Part shown: positions 1-12,369 of the stretch, piece by piece
How the letters are laid out: every line of letters begins with the position of its first letter
Numbering within the stretch: position 1 is the first letter of the stretch
Origin: Vicugna pacos
Lineage: Eukaryota > Chordata > Mammalia > Artiodactyla > Camelidae
Length of the DNA: 64,000 nt
Direction of reading: 5' to 3'
Assembly (NCBI RefSeq): GCF_048564905.1
Contig: NC_133006.1
Coordinates: 18,560,501 to 18,624,500 of the forward strand
Translations under genes and position numbers: made by a program
Notes under the pieces: generated by a model
The model's input: the letters and a program-made list of their open reading frames with translations, nothing else
Databases searched by the model: none
What the model was told of the DNA's origin: nothing

Positions 1-1510
1 AGAAATTTGTCCATTTCCACTAGGTTTTAAAATATATTCACTTAGTTATTCCTAATTTCTTCTCTTTTTAATTTCTTTAGTATCTGCAGTTATTCGTTTT
101 CTCATGACCAATATTGTTTGTCTCTTTCTGTTATTTTTGATCCATCTTGTTGGAATTTTGTCGATTAACCTTTTCAGAGAACCAGCTTTGGTTTTCTAAT
201 TCTCTGTATTGTGTCATTGTTTTCTGTCCCAGTATTTTCTACTCTTATCCTTATTTCTTTCTAATTTCTCCTGCTGTTTGTTTTTCTGACAACAATTTTA
301 ACAATAATAGCAACAGATTGATTATATGTCTAATTCAGTAATTTTCAGTCTTCCTTATTTTCTGATGTAAGCACTTTAAACTATAGATTTCCCTATAACA
401 AGGTTCACATTAGCTATAGCCTACAAGCTCTAAATAAAGTCTTTGTCTAATAAGTTCAATACTGGGCTTCCTCTTGGACAGTTCCTGTTAATTTCTGTTT
501 TTCCTGTGAATGAAACATACTTTCTTGTTTCTTTGTATGGCTTCTAATTTTTTCCTAAAAACCGGACATTCTGAATATTATAATAATGTAACAACTCTGA
601 AAATCAGATTCTCCCCCCCATTCTCCCCCGTCCCAGGATTTGTTGTTACTGCTTGTTATAGATTGTTGTTATTTGCTCATTAGTAACTTTTCTAAACTAC
701 CTTTTTAAGGTGTATTTTTAGTTGTGTGTGGCCAACGAAGACTGTTCTGTTTGCTTAGTGGTCAGTTAATGTTTTGACAGAGTTTTCTTAACCACTTAGA
801 GCCAAAAGAAAAAAGAAAAAAGAAAAGAAGCCTCTCCCAGATTGGGTCTGTATGGAGGGACTGCTTCAGCATTTAGCCAGGTTGTTTACAACTCTGCCTT
901 AGCCTTTACTTCCTGCTTGCACAGAGCCTGATAGCCAGCCAGAGTGAAAGTTTAGAGGCTTTGCAGACCCCTCTGAGCATGCTCCCAGCCGTGAGAATGC
1001 CTGTTGCCTCCTCTGTTCCCTTGTATAGGCAAGAGCTTTTTAAAGTCTCTCATGTATCTTTTTTAAAAATCTCTTCCTTCTCAGTCTGTCTATCATTTGT
1101 CCCAACTGTTTTCTTTTGCCCCAAGCTGCTGTGGCCATTAATCGCACCTTTAAATGCTTTTGGTAAATCAGCCACTGAGGAAACCATCTGAGCCCTGGGA
1201 ATGTTCCAAGTTGGCAGAAGAAAGGCAAACCTTTGTGCCAGTCCTTAAAGGTATCTCCAGGTGGGTTGAAACCCACCACGACAATTCTTTTGGAACAGGG
1301 TCCATATTGCTTCCTTTGGCACTAGGGATTTGCACCAGGAGTGGGCTGCTGTCCATCTGAGGTGTACAGGACAGTACGTGGGCACTTCAAACATTGTAGC
1401 ACTCTCTGGTGGCAGCGGCTGCTTTTCCTCACCCAGGCTTCCCCTAGTGGTTGGACTAGATTCCAGAGTGCTGCAGAAGTTGTCTCTTAACACTTTTAAC
1501 CAGCTCATTA
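1..1510 (-). mobile_element. Old L1 (L1M-type) LINE, minus strand
   Basis: The first 420 bases read as the reverse complement of L1 ORF2 near the start of the reverse transcriptase, for example the text around 'agaaccagctttggtttt' and 'gatttccct'. From about 430 the sequence resembles antisense leader or ORF1-side sequence of old mammalian L1s ('aaaccggacattctgaatat', 'aatcagattctccccc', 'gtggtcagttaatg'). The endonuclease part expected between these two blocks is not seen, so there may be an internal deletion or two adjoining copies. The element is cut by the window edge. No long frame remains, which fits great age. Confidence 0.6.
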
Positions 1511-2009
1511 GTTGATTTTAGAATCAACTAATAGAGGCTTGGAGTTTGTTATACCACCATTTTCAGTGACATCACCCTGTATATTTCAGTAAGCATAGTT
1601 TTCATTATTGTTCTTATCTAAGAAAATAACTACATTGGGAGGATGGAGAAAGGAATGGCAGTGTAAGAGAGCTGAACTTTCATCTATAACCATAATAGGA
1701 AGTTAACATAAAATGACTACAAGTGATTAATCAAAAGAAATACCACATAGAAAATTATAGATATGTGTAAATGACTGAAGAAGAAGCTAAAAGAGTGGAG
1801 TCATAATCTTTAGAGATGGAGTCTGTACTGAATGAAGATGGGTGAGTATGGAAAAAGCTGTATTTGTTATACATACTTTTTAGTGCTAACTGACGTTTTA
1901 AACCATATGCATGTGCTCTTTTGATAAAAAGAAAAAGAAAATGACTGTAAACATATACCAGACTAAAATGCTGGTCTAATAAGCCTGTGCACACAATCTG
2001 TCTTTTTTC
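1511..2009. other. Intronic sequence, nothing recognised
   Basis: AT-rich intron sequence between two L1 blocks. No exon with supporting splice sites and no repeat family I can name. Confidence 0.5.
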
Positions 2010-3420
2010 CCTCTGGCTGCTTCCCAGATCTGCATTTTGGTTTTGATGTTCTTCATCTTCAGTACAGTGTATTTAGAGGTGGATTTCTCTTTTGTCTTGT
2101 TTGGAGTTCTCTGGGATTTATCTGAAGATCAGTGTCTTTCAGTAGTCTGGAAAATGCTCATCTGATACTCATTGAATATTGCCCCTCTCTCATGCATTAT
2201 ATTTGTTCTTTCTAGAATCTTGATTAGATGAAACTTGTTAAGCTTCCTCACTCTGATCTTCATATTTCTTTATCTTTTATGTTTTCCATTTCTTTGTGTC
2301 TGTATGTAGCATTTTGTGTAATTTCTTTAGCTCTGTCTTGTTTTTTGTTAATTTTCTCCAACTGTCTTTGATCTTCTAATTAAATTATTCATTAGATTTT
2401 CTTTGCAGATTACATTTTTAAAAAATTCCTCTAAGTACTGTGTGTGTGTGTTTTTAAGTATGCTTTGTCAATTTTGAGAGTCTGTGTTTCATTATCATAC
2501 TTCCAGTGTCCTCTCTCTTTAAATATGTTGCACATGTACATTTATATTCTCTATCTGATAATTCTAGTGTCTACAGTATTAGCATAGTCTGATTAGCTGT
2601 TTGTTGTTTTTGCTGACTGACTCACTGAGGCTTTTTTTCTCTTGTTTTTAATGATTCTTTTTATTATGGACTTATATTCCTTGGAAATTTTTTGTGGGAA
2701 TTATTTGAGAACTACATGTAAGTTTGTTCCTCCAAGGATGACTCAGTTAGCTTATCTCTAACACTGAAGAGCAGTCTGCCAACCAAACATCATTTAAAAC
2801 TTGATTTTTAATTTCAGGTTTTTCAGGCTACCTTGGTTGTATGGATTCTGGCCTGAAACCTGAATGAAAGTGAACTTACACTTAGAAATTTTCAAAGGAA
2901 TTTTTATCTTTTCTCTCTCTCTCTTCCTCTATATATATGAATATATGAAAAAGAAGAAAAATATTTTTTTCTGTTCTACTGAGTCAAGTTCCAGTTAAAA
3001 AAAAGCTATCTTCTTTTATAAGACAGATTTTTTTTCTTTCTTCCTTTCTTCTTTCCTTTCTCTCTCTCTCCCCCCTTCCTCTCTCTCCCCCCCACTTCCT
3101 TTCTTTCTCTCTCTACTGAAAGTGTCACCCTTTGTGAGCTTGGGATTTGTTTGGGAGTCTCTGGCTCAACATCTCACTGTGTTCAGACCCAGGCTTTGTC
3201 TTCTTTCCCCATACACACATGTGGCCTGTTAAAATCCAAACTGCTCCTAGGGATCAGCAAATAACCTCAGGGTAGGGTGATTGTATATCTTGGTATGCTG
3301 GGAAAAGTATGAGTTTGTTACAGCTGAATTATTTATACTACAAAAGTGTCCTGGTTTGGGCAATAAATTACATGATTACCCTGCCACAGGGCAAACGTCA
3401 GTTCTGTGACTTGCCCATCC
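2010..3420 (-). mobile_element. Old L1-derived sequence, minus strand (5' side)
   Basis: The text around 2220-2900 follows antisense 5'-side sequence of old L1M elements: 'gaaacttgttaagcttcctcactct', then a run about gelatinous T-rich ORF1-side sequence, 'ctctatctgataattctagtgtct', 'ttttgtgggaattatttgag', and finally 'aatttcaggtttttcaggct' with a 'cctgaaacctgaatgaa' segment. The family name rests on memory of consensus text. An internal CT-rich tract lies at 3029-3115. The strand assignment is inferred from the match being antisense. Confidence 0.5.
3029..3115. repeat. Polypyrimidine (CT-rich) low-complexity tract
   Basis: About 87 bases of almost uninterrupted C and T on the + strand, including (TC)n and (TTTC)n runs. 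It is probably length-variable between individuals. Confidence 0.9.
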
Positions 3421-3429
3421 TTGGGAATG

Positions 3430-5655
3430 GTTCTTTTTTTCTTTTTTTTTTTTAATTCTTGCCTCCAGTTATTTTCTGTACTTTACTGCCAACTTAACCA
3501 TGCTTCTAAAAGAATTAAAAAATACGTTTTATTCATCATCTTTAGATATTCATCATGAGGACAGGTTTCTCTACACTTACAGTCAGCTGTGTTACTGGAA
3601 AGGAAAGTCATGCCTTTATCTTTTAAAAGATCTTCTCTAAGAAATAATCTAAAGATTAACAACAACTTAATATAATCCTTCCTTATACTACCCTATTGAT
3701 TATATATTGTTTCATAGATTTAAAAATTTAGTTAACTGTTAAAATGAAAAATTCTACATGTACTGTGTAGAAAATTAATGTTTTAGATCAACATGATTAT
3801 GAAAAAAAAAAGAAACATCTTTACAACCTTCTCAAATATTGTAAGTCGAAATTCCCAGGAGGGTCCGGAATTATTAAAGTGAGTGAGAGAGAGTTCTGAG
3901 TGAATCTAATAAAAGTGTGTGTATATATGTGTGCATGTTCTTAATTTGTATGAATCCAAGAATGAAATACATAGTAAAGTGAGAAACAGAAAACCAAAGT
4001 AGAGGTTAAATCTTGTTCCTCATTTGTAGATAATAGATTGCTTTGGCCTCGGCTGTAACAGTGGTATACTATCATTGGTTTCTGATATTCTTAAAAGGTG
4101 CCATAATAAGTAATGTCTGTCCCTTCATCCCTAGAGAGGATGATTTCATTCTGTTATGAGTAATTGTTTCCAATGGAAACACGGGTACGAATCCCAGAGT
4201 AGCTTCCTTGCTGTGTCTGACATGGTTTCTTCTGAAAAGAGTGTATTAAGCAGCAGTATATAGTTACATACTAAAATGAGTCTTCTACAAAGGAGTAAGA
4301 AATCATTATGTAGAGTGTTTACTTTTCATTTATCTACACATCAAAACAGACTTGTAATAAGTTCAACCAAAAATTTATGTACTTTCTGAACAGAATAAGA
4401 TGGTTATAAAAAATACATAGTAGATTCAAGTAAGTGAACCTGATGAAATATGAGACCTCATACATCAACTCAAGAAACTGGTTTAGGTAATCCTAACTTT
4501 GTTCAAGAAACTTACCTCTACCTTGGAGAGCAATCTTTGGTACAAGGCAGGGTGGGAGAGTGAGTGTCAGTGAGTAACATGATGCACTTAAGGAAATTAT
4601 GACACACAGTATAGTCAGATGGCAGTCATTGTAATTCTGATTATCCAGTCTATCCAAGGTACTGGATAGCTTTTTATGATTATAACTACTCCAAGAAGGA
4701 CAAATATAAGGTAATAAGCATATAGAGCTATTGAGTATCCAGAATGCATAGACTACGTAAAATGAATGATATCAAAATACATCAGCTTGTCTCCAATTTT
4801 CTTTGTACACAATGGCAATACAATTTGATGTGTAGGATATTAGGAGGTTTCTTAGTGGTTAATGATTTACATAATGATATCCCTTTTATCAGAGAGAGTT
4901 AACACAGATCTTGTTTCTGGATTTAGAATAATTTTGTTACAGCCTTCATTCTATTTAACTTAAATGTCTATCTGCATACATTCCTTTATCATTTAAAGTG
5001 TGTATATTTTATACATTGACCTTCATACATGGTATTTATATTATATACATTGTAGGAAAGTTCTGACATTAAGGATAAATTTTCCTTCCTTTAACTTCAT
5101 TCCTATTTCTCCTCAATTTCCTGTCTCCTAGAACACTAACAGATATTACCAAAAAAAAAACCCCTCTTCATCCTTAGAATACCCTTTAACATTATTTGTG
5201 GAGAGCAGGTCCCTGTTGAGTCAGCCCCTGGCCAAACTCTACATGCTTCACTCTTTCAGTCTTTCTGCTTGAATCATTCTCTCTGAAATTTTCTTCACAT
5301 GCATTGCTTTCCCTACATTTTCTTTATTTTGTATAACATCTAACTTCTGCTTTTTAAAAAACAACTTTTCGTTTGTGGATTCCCATGCTCATTAAGCAGC
5401 ATGGGATAATTTGGAGTTGGCTTTTTGTCCCCAGACCTTGGGTATGCTTTCTGGTTGTATTGAACAAAAGGCATGAGATTGCAGGCGTGGCTTGAGTTTC
5501 CTGTCATAGTTATTTCTACACAGTTTTTTGGTCAGCTCAAGGTTAATTGCTTTGGGAAAGTTTTAGCTAAGTCCAAATTTACATTTTTAGTTGAGTAATA
5601 AACTGATGTCCAGCACAAACAACTTCTATTTTAAAAAAGCTAGAATTGCTCAGTA
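3430..5655. other. Unclassified intron sequence
   Basis: AT-rich sequence with no exon that has both splice sites in frame and no repeat I can name. It contains short homopolymer runs (T near 3436-3452, A near 3807-3816 and 5151-5160) and a small perfect hairpin at 5382-5405 (see findings). Confidence 0.5.
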
Positions 5656-5660
5656 TGCAC

Positions 5661-5661
<1 letters not shown>

Positions 5662-5691
<30 letters not shown>
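5662..5691. repeat. (TG)n microsatellite
   Basis: About 14 uninterrupted TG dinucleotides followed by TCTGTG. It is long enough to be polymorphic and to be able to adopt Z-DNA. Confidence 0.95.
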
Positions 5692-8600
5692 CTGTGTTCA
5701 TCCCTAGCAACTCAAGCATGGCTGAATTTTTCAACTTGCCCTTCCTGCAGACCTTGTCTTCTTTTAAGAAGTCTGTTCAATAATTCAAATGGTTAAATTC
5801 CTCTGAGTAAGAAAAGGTCTAATATTGTTGCCAGAGTTCAAACATCTGGTAACCCTTTGTGTTATGGTTAGCAGTGCTAGACAGCAATCTGGAAGACGTT
5901 TTTTCCAGCCTCAGCTCTGATTGTAGGTGCTTGCCAACTTCCCATCTTCTGTAGTTACTGATGCAGTGGTTAGCTTGAACTTGAACTTGCCTAGAAGACT
6001 GTAAACACTTTCACAGCACACACTTCCTAACTTTTTTCTAACTAAAACTTCTTAATGCCACCTCCTAGCACGATAGCATGTGTCTTATGAATGCTTAGTA
6101 AACATTTGATGCTAATAAAAAGCAGGATATCAGCAGTTCAGTTATCCAATAAGCCTTTCCACAGTTCTTGTTGAACACAATTTTAACCAATTTATGTTTC
6201 ATTATTAAATTGTCAGTGCTTTGCATTCTGAGAAGGAGCTCATGTGGACAACTCAAAAGCATTCCATCTGTTAACTCTCCTGTACTTACCTGGTCCTGGC
6301 ACATCTCTCCTCCTGACTTCTCCTTCAGTCTTGGTTTTATCAAGGGACTTAGAATTCCATAGACAGAAAGAATATTGGGAAGTATTTCAGTCCATAGTTG
6401 TTCCCTAAAGGCAAGAACTTATGAACGACAGCTGTAAGCCTCTTTTTACTCCCTCAAATCTCAAATGATGGCTATCACATCCCAGCTGCTCCTGGAGCCT
6501 GCCTTGTGGTTTTTGGACATTGTGTTCCAAAGATCACTAAAATGTCACTGCTTACTCTGAATCCCTTTCCTTGTCACTATAGTCAGGGGAAAAAAAGCCA
6601 GTGACACTTTTCTAAGACACAGGAGGTGTATCCATAGGTCTGTCAGTGCTTTCAGGGCCACATAAAAGATACTGATTTCATGCTGATTTCTATGCAGGGT
6701 TAGTTCTCTTTGTATGGTTGGGTATACGTGTACGTGTTTGTGTTGTGTGTGTACATGTATGCACTGAGGAGAGTGATATCTGTGTGCATGCATGTATAAC
6801 TTTTTTAAAAAATAATTTTAAATTAAAACATTAATTAGTTTGTTCATTCCGATGATTATGACAAAAATGAAAAGTCTCAGGGAGACAGTTCTTTTATTAG
6901 GATACAGCAAGTTTAAATAATTTATTGGGTTTTAAAATAATGGTATTTATAATAATTTGTACATTTCTGAGTATCAGTAAATCTAGCTCAGAAAAGTACA
7001 GAATATCGCTTTTCCGTGCTATCTCCTCTTACCTTTGGGTAGTTTGAATGTTGGTATTCAAAAAGCTTATTTTTCAGAAAGATGCTAAGCATTGAAGCAT
7101 GGAAGAGGTAAATGTTGCTTACTTTATTTTTTTCTCTAGTTTTGATTTTAAGTATTAACTTTTAGACCTGAATGTTAAACTGGTATTAACAACTTTGTAT
7201 GTACTGCCCAACACTAAACATAGCAGAATGCTTTTCTGAAGTGCGTATTTTATGGTCTTATTACAAAGGAAACAGTTACAGTAAGTTTCCTTCAACACCA
7301 ATTGGATATTTAAATAACGTACTAAATAAAGTGGGAGATATGAGGATGATTTAATTGTGATTCCTCTATTCAGTGAACTTAAAACCTATTAATGTCCAAA
7401 GTTTAATCAGGAATTTTTCTCATTTTAGATTACTTTCAGTGGTTTGCAGGGAATTTATGGAATCAGCAGAATGACACATTTGACCCTTGATCTCTTGTGG
7501 CTGTGTAGCTTCCTGAGGAAAGTAGACAGCAAGGACCAACACCATGGTCCTTGTCAAATGATGATCTCTAAGTTCTTGGTGCTAGTCACCGCACAGATAG
7601 TCAGCAGCCCTTAAACTCAAAAGCTAATAGAAGGACCTAATTGTACCCCTCCTCCAAAGATAAAGAAATGCACACACATACACACACACGCGAGGCATCC
7701 AGGGAAACCTAGAGGGTGTGGTGGAGAGAAACACAGAGAAAGAAACAGGTAGAGAAGGAAGTCCAGCTTAAGGTTTTTGTAGAAGCTGACAAATCTTTGC
7801 TGTATTTGTTTTATGGCAAGAATAAGATGCTTTTGACTAGAGGGCAAGGCATTTGGATGTATTACAGGTAGAAGGTGGTCGAAATCATGTCAGGTTTGGG
7901 AAAATTGCTGGAAGGAAGACTAGAAAGAGGCTCCTGTGGCCTGAGTGGAGGGGACATTGGAAAAAGTCAAGGAGTCTGAACAGCTCTTCTAGGAATTTCT
8001 ACCGCTGGATGGGTGGGCCATGGTCAAGAACGTATCCCCTAAAAAAAAAGAAAACACATAGAGAAAATGATAAATTTGTTTTTCTTGAAAATACGGATGG
8101 AAAGGGTTTTATCCTGTTCTGCTTCATACTTTAAAGTTTTTTTTTTTTCCTTCAAGGATCTGTAGATTGATGATGGATCAGGCTTTTCTTCTAGCTGCTG
8201 TAGCCTATGTTTGATTTTTAGAAAATGGGTTATGTCAGTCCACACCAACCCACTAAAAGCTCAGCTCTCTGCTGCAGAAATAGCCTGAGGAAGTGACAAA
8301 TTAGTGTACCTCATCATACTGTGATTAGGCTTAGTGTCTTTTAATAATGCGTGTGACTCCATGTTGGAAGAGAATAAACTGGCAGTTTATACAAAGATAC
8401 AATTTCCCAGGGATTTTGGTGATATTTAAATTTTAATCACTTTAGATTTGGGGTTATGGGTGAGCCGAAGATAAGGCTGAATATCTGTCACTCAAGGCCC
8501 AGAGACGCTTGTCTCATTGTTGTGGCTGCTGGCCCAAGAGATGCTGAATTGTGTGCACTGCATTTTCCTGAGGGATTCTCAGGGGAGGACATCTAATTGA

Positions 8601-9513
8601 ACCTACTTCTTTCATATTGAAGTGTTGTGATTTGTTGCTGTTGTTCATCTGTGGATAAAATTGTCTTCTGTTTTTATCTGGGTCATCCAAAACTATATAC
8701 AAATCTCCCCTTCAGTTTCATAAAAATTAGAAATAGACATTGAGGCCATAAAAGGTATAGGAATTTTAAAATTTTATTAATTTTCCCAATTGTGATCACA
8801 GGTAAAATACTAATATAACAGTTTGGAGACGTGAAAGATGATCAGGCACATCATACTTACTGGATTCACTGTGAGTGCATACCTCATTTTGTGAGCTAAC
8901 CTTGTTTACATTATTTTCAGTGTGCTGGTGTTCAGATTACACAAAGACTGGGAAGCTGAGAGATTTATTATTTACAGAAGGTGGACAGTAGAGTCTATTG
9001 CTTTAGGAAAACACACAGCTCAGAGCTGCAGCCTGTCCAACATTAATGAATCATGGCGTTGGCCGTGACCTTGAGAAGTCATCCATCTCATTCACCCCAT
9101 GTTTCTGCACAGATCTGTGTCTCACAAACACCTCTGGGCAGAACAAGCCTGCCTGCCACGTGCTGGATAAGATACTGGGAAGGAGGGCCTATAGTCTCCC
9201 CCATTCCTCCTGGCCGGTGATCATCTGGTTATCCTCAGTAGTCTTAGCATCCATCACAGCCACACTGGGCTGATTTTATTCATTGCTGCCTGATTATTGG
9301 AACACCTTCAGAGTTTAAAATTTTCTGTCGTTTGGAGAGAAAGCCAAAGTTAAACCCTAACAAAATAAAAGGTCTCATCTGTGCACAATACGTGGAATGG
9401 TAAATTGTCCCAGACAGACTGGATCGCCTTTCAGTAAACTAATACTGCTGAGATCCATTAAAGCAGTGGGGGGCTGCCAAGTACACACATCCTAGACTCA
9501 TCAACTTGTTTTT

Positions 9514-9539
9514 TTGCTGACCACTCAGTCAGTCAGCAA
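9514..9539. promoter_or_regulatory. Inverted repeat with MARE-like half-sites
   Basis: TTGCTGAC at 9514-9521 and GTCAGCAA at 9532-9539 are perfect 8-bp inverted copies around a 10-bp centre containing ACTCAGTC. TGCTGAC and GTCAGCA are the two halves of a Maf recognition element, and the centre carries an AP-1-like TCAGTCA. Only the sequence symmetry is seen; binding is inferred. Confidence 0.35.
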
Positions 9540-9698
9540 GACCAATGCGATAAGTCCTGGATGATAAACATGGTTCTCTTGCAGAGACAAAATGAATCAC
9601 AACAGAGAAGAAAAAATGTTTCAGACGAGAAAAATAAATGCCAGGAGCAAGGTCCTTTTAGATTAGAGCAAGTCCTTTCAGATCCAAGAGAGTCTCAT

Positions 9699-9724
9699 TT
9701 TCCATATGGAAACGTGGGCGTGGG
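9699..9724. promoter_or_regulatory. 14-bp palindrome next to an EGR-like site
   Basis: TTTCCATATGGAAA at 9699-9712 is a perfect palindrome containing a CATATG E-box and a CArG-like CCATATGG. CGTGGGCGTGGGGG begins at 9713 and contains the EGR zinc-finger core GTGGGCG. The arrangement resembles immediate-early gene elements, but function is only inferred. Confidence 0.35.
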
Positions 9725-10489
9725 GGCATTTTAAAAATGTCCCACACCAGGCCCTTAGCCTCAGACACCTGAAAGTCTGCAGAACATCTCCAGGGAAACT
9801 TGTGACTGTGGCATGTTAAGGGCAAATTTCAGTACTTGTTTAATAGAGTGGAGACATTTGTTGCAATGAAATGCAGATCTGCTGTTAGTGTGAATTTATT
9901 GTGCTGCTATAGCATCTTTATTATTTCCTATAAAATACAATCTGATTTAAAAATAACTATGACACTTACAAGGTTGAATCTGATGGGATGTCCACTGCAG
10001 ATGAATAGCCCTGTAAATAATTTATGTCTTTTGTCACTTATGTGTGGATTCTCTTAGACCTACAGTAATTAACAATAAGTTCTGGAGTAAACTAGAAAGT
10101 GAAGCTACCAAAAAGTCATGTAGGTTAGTGAGTTCTTTTGATTCTTTAAAATAATTCTATAGTAACAACTGTGGGAAGGAAGCCAATGTTTTTCCAGGTC
10201 TGATTAATAGCTGATTTAATTCATAAGCCTTAAAGCCCAAAGCAAAGATTCATTTGTTTTCAATTCTGTTTTATGTTTTTTTGAGCACTGAAGCTTGGAT
10301 AGTTTATTTAAATGAGGTACATTTATGACTTTTAATATGATCGCCCTCCCATTTACACAGAAAGTAATATATTCAAAGAGGCAAGATGAGTGAGTAGTAC
10401 TGGCTATGAAACAAAAAGGGTGGCCTGGATTCCATACTGGGTGTCGGTTCTCTGCTAACGCTGACATAGTCAAGTCCCTTGGATTGCAG

Positions 10490-10985
10490 GGAATGGACAT
10501 CTACTCAGACTGGCTGAAATAAACTGGGAATTTATAATCAGGATACAAGAAGGGTTGCTGATGGGACCAAGGAAGGAAATGTGGTCAGGCCTCATTAGAG
10601 ACCAAAATAGGTCCTGGAAAGTGGTCATGAGCTGATGTTATCTTTGCTATCCTTTTAGAGATGCACAGTCCTCTGTCTCACCACTGCTTCTGTCTATAGA
10701 CAGACTTTCTCTTCCTCAGCGAGAATATGTCACCAACCGTGGTTGCCTTGATTTCAGATTTAAATTACTTCCCAACTCAAGAAATACTAACCAGCTAGCT
10801 AGAACACTGATGCCAATTCCAAATTCCTGGAAATAGAATCTAATTGGCTCAGCTTCTCAGGTGACCAAAGAGTATGGCCAAGAGGACAGGGTAGTTCAGT
10901 ACCAGAAGGGCACTAGGGCAAAAGCCCCAGTTTTGCCTAATATATTTCTTGCTATCCCGCTTCCCTTACCTGCCTCTCTTTTTCT
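10490..10985. repeat. Probable ancient interspersed repeat, class uncertain
   Basis: Text such as 'aatctaattggctcagctt' followed by 'ggtgaccaaagagtatggccaa' recalls a recurrent old mammalian repeat, but I cannot assign the family or exact edges. Confidence 0.25.
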
Positions 10986-11029
10986 GTGGGTATGGTAATA
11001 CTCACATTTTTAGACCAGTTACTTCCCAA

Positions 11030-11285
11030 GGTGCAGAAGGGAAGAAAAGGTACTGAAGATGTTTCAGGCAGAGGAAATGGTAGGAATGAGAAGCTGCACA
11101 ATGTGCTGAATGAGATGCATCCAGTTGATCGTAGTCAAGCATCAAGTGAGGAGTGGAAATGGCATGGAAATGAAACTTGAGGAGCAAGTGACTTGGAGAC
11201 TCTGTTAGGAATCTAGGGCTTTATCCTGAAGGTCATGTGTGCTTAAGGAATGAATTGGGATTCAAGAATACTTAGAATGTTGTTA
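11030..11285 (-). mobile_element. L2-like LINE fragment, minus strand
   Basis: The series 'tcaggcagaggaaatggtag', 'ggagactctgttaggaatctagggctttatcctgaaggtca' follows the antisense L2 3' region (the 'ggcagagggaacagcaa' and 'ggactttggattttactctgag' parts of the consensus). The sequence is strongly diverged. Confidence 0.4.
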
Positions 11286-11319
11286 GAAGGATAAGAATAT
11301 ATGCAGCCACCCCAGGAGA

Positions 11320-11502
11320 GCGTGCAGAGAAGGGGTGTTTAGGCTGGGGTCCATGAATAGGCTCCAGGGATTCTAATGAATGCTCTAATTGTGTATAAAA
11401 TTTTGTATGTATGTTTTGTGGGTGGGGATGAGGAAAGGGTCTGTAGCTTTCATCAGATTCTAAAACGGATCCATGAATCAAAAGTGGTTAAGGAGCTTCG
11501 GT
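11320..11502. mobile_element. hAT-Charlie-type non-autonomous DNA transposon remnant
   Basis: The order 'ggggtccatgaatagg', 'aaattttgtatgtatg', 'agggtctgtagctttcatca', 'ggatccatgaatcaaaagtggttaag' matches a common old MER-type hAT repeat whose terminal sequence resembles the Charlie end GGTTCTTAACC. The precise subfamily is not determined and no 8-bp duplication was established. Confidence 0.45.
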
Positions 11503-12234
11503 GCTGAGCATGCATTCTGAAAGAGGGCAGTATTTTCCCCTAGGGTGAAAACTGATTTTTAGAGGGCAAAAAAGAAATCTCACTCTTTTTATGTGTAAAG
11601 TGCAGATATGTGTACAGTATATAAACATATACTGTATGTCTGTGGTATTAAAATTCACAGGAGCAATAAGAAAGAAAATGTCTTAAAGGGCTCCTTAGGA
11701 AGGTGATAATGGATGAAAGGGTGCAGAACAGTGGTGTGGTTTGAGAGGAGCCATAGGTTCTCATCTTTTTTTACTCTCAGCATCTAAAAGCTGAGGACAA
11801 AAAGAATCTATAGTTTTTATTGCTGACAGCAGTACTACTGTACCATACCTTTTCCTCCTTTCTATTATCGCATCACCATCACCACCACCACACACACATC
11901 CAATGTATACCTTCTGAAAAGTTACATTTCAGTGCGCTAAGTTTACTAAGCATACAGGGGATAAAGGGAAAACATTGCATTTTTCAGAAAGGGGTCTTTT
12001 TTTTTTTTTCCATTTCTGGTACAGCACTCCTTAAAGATGATGTACATAGTAACTGTGACAACTATCTAATGTTAGGAGCACATTTAAAAACCAGTCTTTC
12101 ACACAATAGATATGGCTACTAACCCTGACTGCTGACTGAGACAGTACCATTTGTGGTCTGGGATTGCTAGAAACTTCCAAGAATTATACTCTCTTAGGCC
12201 TTTTCTCTACCTCTACTTCAATAGCTAATAATTT

Positions 12235-12365
12235 TCTCCACTGAATGAATATCTGTTGAGCCCTCACTGTGTACGTGACACCAGATCTAAATGTTGAGTA
12301 GTTTTACAGAATTGAAAGAGGACCTTGTACCCTCTTTGAGGAGCTTGCCTTCCTCTAAAAAAATA
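12235..12365 (-). mobile_element. L2 3'-end fragment, minus strand
   Basis: 'aatgaatatctgttgagccctcactgtgt' followed by 'gaggagcttgccttcct' is the antisense L2 tail (the ATTTATTGAGCACCTACTATGTGCC and GGAGCTTACATTC parts of the consensus). Confidence 0.5.
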
Positions 12366-12369
12366 AAAG

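Larger units (their letters stand above)
5692..10489. other. Unclassified intron sequence with a possible regulatory cluster
   Basis: No supportable exon or recent repeat. A short (CA)n tract is near 7671-7690 and an alternating purine-pyrimidine stretch near 6727-6793. Two symmetric motifs at 9514-9539 and 9699-9712, with an EGR-like GC element beside the second, are listed separately as a possible enhancer. Confidence 0.45.

Noticed and set aside
1407-1420. CTCF-like TCTGGTGGCAG
   Set aside because: It lacks the AG step of the core and lies in old L1 sequence; a weak match only.
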